Assembly (NCBI GenBank): GCA_002633005.1
Contig: NMRA01000927.1
Span: 5,921 to 53,892, forward strand
DNA length: 47,972 bases
Direction: 5' to 3'
DNA from: Phoronis australis
Taxonomy: Eukaryota > Phoronida > Phoronidae
The notes under the pieces were generated by a model that was not told the DNA's origin, made no database searches, and saw only the letters and a program-made list of their open reading frames with translations. This document shows positions 43,466 through 47,972 of the stretch, in pieces (within the stretch, counting starts at the first letter, position 1; every line of letters begins with the position of its first letter). The translations under genes were made by a program, and so were the position numbers.

Positions 43466-46400
43466 GTGGGTTTTCCTCTATCGGTAAAAAGGTCAATTTG
43501 TGATGTAGTTAATTCTATTCTGATATGCTTGCTTATTTCACTGTTAGTGTTCTGTGACTTTCTTGCAGTAGTATAGTTTACGCTTACCGTGTAATTTAGT
43601 TGGATGTTGTGTATTAGTGGGGGTTACTAAGTGATACTTCACTGTTACGCGTATAGCGTTGTTAGTCACAGTGGTCCTCAGACGCAAATACATATTGGCC
43701 AAAAGTGATGGCAGTCCAGACACGTGGGGTTAGACTTCTACCCGCAAGTTGTAGTTGACTGACCATGAAATCTCTCCAAACTCCTTGTAGTTTTGAAAAA
43801 ACGCATTCTGAGAACCTTCTGGATTTTGAAAAAAATAGATCTGGAATTAGGCCACCTGTTAATATGGAACAGACCTCTTTCTGCTTCTTACTGAAATTAG
43901 AAGAGATTGCTGTTCTTGGGGAGAACTCACAGTCAGCTTGTACTAGTGAGTGTGCCCTGCTTACAGTGGCCATTCGAGTGAAACACCGGGGACTTGTTGA
44001 ACTTGGTCAAGACCAATAACAAACTCTTAGTCTTTCTCGAACCCAGAAAGGAAAAATATCTCGTAAACTCAGTAAAATTGATTGAATACATGACACTCTT
44101 CGTTATTAACAATCAGCAAGGAAAGTGTGGAGACTAGTTCTCTTTATAGTAACATGTGGTCGAAGCGATAATGCAGAGCAATTGAAAGAAGGCTTGCTTA
44201 GAACAGCTTAAACTCTTAGAGAGATTAATGGACTTTTGAAGGTAATACCTGTGATGTTTTAATTGGCTGCCAACAATTACGTCACTGCCAACACAGTTGT
44301 AATCTGAAAGAATGTTGTGAAGGCTTGAGGTGTCAGTGGGAATTCTTCATCTACTGAGCTCACAATGAGGCAAACTGGAGGACGTTTTGGTTAAAGTTAC
44401 GTGCACCGCTGCGTTGGTGGGCCAGTATGCCAAAAGTAACACATATGATGTGGTTATTCAACTACCGTATAACCACAAAACACAATGATTGATAAATTGT
44501 CTTACTTCCTAATTCCATTTTAGGCAGGTTAGGAAAAGTAAATGAAAGCGTTTGGCACTAAACGCTGATCAGTGTAGCTTTAAATTTGTCTATAGAGATA
44601 AGCATTAGCTTGGTTTCTACTGTGTAGGTGTTCTGTACAGCCAAGTAGTTGGTAGTTGAAAGTTAAAACAACAAGAGTTTTGACACTTGTTTGCAAAATG
44701 GGTAAAGAATTACTGTAATGTCTGGAAGGAGTCAGTTCACTGTGTGTTATTGGTTAGAAAATGCAAGTGTATGTAATTAGTTCTTTTAGTTCAGTTTGCA
44801 TTGAATGATCCAGTGTTGTGTTGTAGGTCTTAAGGCACTGTCTCACTATTGCTAAGTTAAGAAATGAACGTAAACGAATTTTGCAATACAGTTCCTGCGC
44901 TCAAATTGCCGATGCCAAACTTCAGGAGAGGATGAACGAAGGAATGATAACAAATATTGAATTTCTAAGCAATGACTGCACAAACCTCAGCATATTCTGC
45001 CAAACAGAAACTTTTCCGTTCGCTCGCAGTCGCATGCGCTGAGAGAATTGGTCATAATGTGACATTGCCTTTAAATGCTAATTGGTGCCAACTTTGAAGA
45101 ATTTTGGTGGTAATTAGAGAAACTGCCGACTGATGTTGTATCTGGCTACTGTGTAATCTGCTGGACTGGCGCTTGGGAATTTGGGGCTTTCCTCTGTAAG
45201 CATCTGATTTTTTAAAAAATGTTTTATTGAATCATGCCGGTAGTCAAATTTTGTGAAGATTTTCAGGGAGTAAGTTTTGGACACTCAAATGTTCTCTTCA
45301 ATGGAAAATTGTTCACATGCCAAAATCCTGAAGATATAGCATGCTTTTTGGCTTCATTAGGGATGAAACTTAAATTTTATGCAAAGATATGTATATTCCT
45401 TGCTAAAATGAGAATGCTTTCATGATTAAACTGAGATGGTTGAATGAGGGTCAACGGTCTTGTAATCATTTTTGAACTTAAAAAAGAGAATAACTGTCGG
45501 TGGTGATTGATGTGGAGAAGATAACTTTGTGAACTCGTACTCAGCGTTGGCAATGAAGCAACTCAAGGTTTAACGATGCTGATCACATCCAGGAAGGTGA
45601 ACGAATCACGATCATTTGTGTATTTCTTACTCTTTTAACCTCCATGCTTGAATGTGTTTGTTTCTTTGTTTGTCTCTGCATGCATTCCTCTGTTTTCTGT
45701 TGTGGTCAAGGAAATGAGAGTTGTCATGTGCTTGTGATTCAGTGTTTTATGTTGTTCGGTAGTGGTTAGTTGTTAACTAATGTCTGTCACCTGCCATGTT
45801 TGTATTTATACTGGTATAATCATGTAATATGTACCTCTGTATGCATATGCATGTTTATATGTACATATACCATCAAGAGATACTCTAAAACAGAAACCGT
45901 GTTTAAATAATTAATCGTATTATGATGAAACGAAATGTTTTTGATTGAGAGGTATTAATTATTATTCTAAAATGTGTTTACATTGACAGGTAGATCACTT
46001 TTTTCAACATTTGATAGTGACATCTGTGGATTGCTTTGGAAGCTATAGTCTTTTTTTCATGCTCACTGAGGACAGTATGTATGGTTTGATAGAAGTTTTG
46101 GTAGAACAACTTCAAGCCTGGTTTTAATTTCTCTCTTTTTGTCGCATTGGCTCGGGAATCAGTTTAATGTTAAAGCAGTATTGCGTGTCGGGATCCATGG
46201 ATTTGCTGGTTGGCAGCGTAAAATCTTATTTTGTTTTTCTAACTTACCAGTCTGACGGAATACAGTTTTTGGTTACAAAAACAACCTTGGCTACCAACTG
46301 TAAGCTGCTTCGGACTTGTGAGCTCAGTTGGAGTGTGGCTGGTTACATTCCTTTTACTGGTCATTGGAACTTTTAAAGGGACGTTATCAGTTATACGGAA

Positions 46401-46610
46401 AAAATTTTTTTGTAGTTATCGTTTGATGGGTTGGATTTCTTGAAGTTCTTAGCTTTCAACAGAAGTATAAAACACACAAATCCATTGTTTTTGAGACTAT
46501 TACATATCATCAATTCACACCGTTGTCTGCCAGCTGTTGGCTGAAATTAAGACCAAAGTCCAAGCTCATTTAATTTTAAATACGCTCAAAATGCTCTGTT
46601 ATTTATTACG

Positions 46611-46690
46611 TCATATTTGGCTCAGCGGCAGAGTGTTTTGCTGCTACAACTGGGTTCAATTCTGTGCCATGCCTAAGTTCAAAAAATTCT
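46611..46690 (+). repeat. tRNA-derived SINE head candidate
   Basis: TGGCTCAGCGG at 46618 matches the RNA polymerase III A box (TRGCNNAGYGG), and GGTTCAATTC at 46653 is close to the B box (GGTTCGANTCC). The 35-base spacing is the one found in tRNA genes. The flanks do not form an acceptor stem, so this is not a working tRNA but could be the head of a tRNA-derived SINE. Confidence 0.35.
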
Positions 46691-46906
46691 TTTCTTGTTG
46701 AGAGCCGCCTGAAGGTTGCGTTCATGAGCTTTACCAACTTTCTGTGTATCATTGTAGCTTCCTTGCTTTTTAGAAATGAAGAGTAGATTTTTTAGGTAGT
46801 TGGTCCGAGTTCAATGCTAATAGATAAACATATGTCGTTAGCTTTTAAGTATATTGTGGTGATAGTTCTTCTAGTTTTCAGAAATGGTAATCATCCTATA
46901 TTTTAG

Positions 46907-47044
46907 ACTGCCCCAATGGTCGGTTTGGACTAAACTGTGCCCGCTTCTGTCACTGTCGTGACGGACGTGGCTGTGACAAGGAAACGGGGAGTTGTCCTAA
47001 TGGCGCCTGTCACGAGGACTGGGAGGGGCCTTACTGTCAAAAGG
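46907..47044 (+). CDS. Kringle/EGF protein, exon 4: second MEGF-type EGF unit
   Basis: A 138-base phase 1-1 exon flanked by ATATTTTAG and GTAAGG, encoding 46 residues. Its eight cysteines repeat the pattern of exon 2 (CPNGRFGLNC, CHCRDGRGC, DKETGSC, CHEDWEGPYC) with slightly shorter loops. Sequence identity to exon 2 is modest, so the duplication is old. The open phase-1 donor shows that the gene continues beyond this exon, and no stop or further exon is seen before the right edge. Whether the full protein is a secreted factor, an adhesion protein or a receptor (for example a kinase) cannot be told from this window. Confidence 0.88.
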
Positions 47045-47972
47045 GTAAGGACTGCATGCAGACAAGCATTGATTGACAGGTGTCATGGCCTGTGTTATGA
47101 GGTTACTTGACAGGCTACCTAATTTTGTGGTCTTAGTTGCAGGCTTCAAAATGTTAGTTTGCACCCTGTGGCTGACCAGCCTAGACAATTTTGGTTTCAG
47201 TTGTGGATTTTTCAGAGGTCCTTACTCATAGCAATAGTGATCGGATGCACAGTTTCATATGTACTTAGATACCATAGGATTTCTACTACTTTTATGTTTG
47301 TTAGTCCGACACTTTGGCATTGTAATCTCTTATTCAAAAAATAAGTTATTGTGAGCGTGTTGAAATGTTTGCTAGTTTTTAAGTAAAAACAATGAAACTT
47401 GTTAAATCCCTCATTTTAGTGTTAGCATTATATTATCATCAGGGTCTGTTGCGTGAAATTTGACTTAAAGTCCTTCTCTCACGCGTTGTTAACCCTTATT
47501 ACATGGTTAGAAGATGTTATAAGGATCCAAGAAGTACCTACCCCATAACTAATACACGATCCGTACTCGAAAACAGTTTAAATGAACGCGCCACTCACGA
47601 TTCGCTCCCGAAGAACCACCGCCATTTTGAACTTGCCGCGAACCCGGAAGTACAATTCATTCAGGAACCTAGGCCGAGAAAACGCCGTCAGTGCAACTGG
47701 AGCAGTGCCTGTACTGTTACCAGCAAACGGGGATAAAAAAATCGACAGCGCGCCTTACTTTTGATAAAATCAAACTACGGACAATTTTATGGAATTTGCT
47801 GAAGAAATGTGGCGAATAAATTTTGACAGAAATTATTTTGCCAGACTCGGGACCGCAGCCTATCGGACCCGGTGCGGATCGAGACCAGACACTGGCGAAC
47901 GGTAAATGCATGCGGTTGCAAGCTGTTTTGTCGAAGTAAAATGGTCAAATGATAAATGCTGCATATATTCAA
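47045..47972. other. Intron 4 (partial), with a GC-richer patch
   Basis: Non-coding as far as can be seen, and the right end of the window is still inside it. The patch at 47575-47720 is richer in CpG than the rest of the intron. It contains CCGCCATTTT (YY1-type) at 47619 and CCCGGAAGT (ETS/GABP-type) at 47644. ORFs over this patch on both strands lack domains. Confidence 0.4.

Larger units (their letters stand above)
42424..46906 (+). other. Intron 3 (about 4.5 kb)
   Basis: Opens GTGAGT and closes ATATTTTAG. It contains a (CA)n microsatellite and a tRNA-like SINE candidate near 46618, listed separately. Small ORFs (43029, 43235, 43765, 45234 and 46167) lack domains and cysteine patterns and are not supported as exons. 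Confidence 0.6.

Noticed and set aside
43243-43576. ORFs across the (CA)n tract
   Set aside because: The Thr/His and Cys/Val runs are translations of the microsatellite.

Overview
This window looks like nuclear DNA from a marine invertebrate animal. It has large introns with GT-AG boundaries, metazoan-type extracellular domains (kringle, MEGF-type EGF, Calx-beta), AT-rich non-coding DNA and a dense load of fold-back elements, MITE-like repeats and dead LINE fragments. A cnidarian or an invertebrate deuterostome would fit; the sequence alone does not settle it. No bacterial operon, CRISPR array or rRNA is visible.

Layout. Positions 1-6350 are almost entirely repeats: a nested inverted-repeat element at the left edge, one copy of a TTAAGCGCCC-rich MITE, a 1.1 kb fold-back element and a 325-bp tandem repeat. 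Positions 6537-12690 hold two decayed minus-strand copies of a multicopy metazoan family with a PIN/FEN-like nuclease core, plus a third partial copy and a LINE RNase H fragment bracketed by single N characters. Positions 14096-18277 carry the best-supported gene: an intact, single-exon 1393-codon ORF. It encodes a signal peptide, about three Calx-beta domains, one membrane span, a long helical repeat region and a C-terminal segment resembling the microtubule-binding stalk region of dynein heavy chains. Positions 18278-24966 are intergenic, with a LINE 3' remnant. From 24967 to beyond the right edge lies the 5' part of a second, intron-rich plus-strand gene with exons at 24967-25036, 38280-38426, 42151-42423 and 46907-47044. 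It encodes a signal peptide, an eight-cysteine EGF unit, one kringle and a second EGF unit, all in phase-1 exons; the rest lies outside the window.

The two live genes both encode cell-surface or secreted proteins, but nothing shows that they work together. The most unusual item is the Calx-beta/membrane/dynein-stalk fusion, whose domain order suggests a direct link from an adhesion-type ectodomain to microtubules. That function is inference. The domain assignments come from reading motifs by eye and need profile searches.
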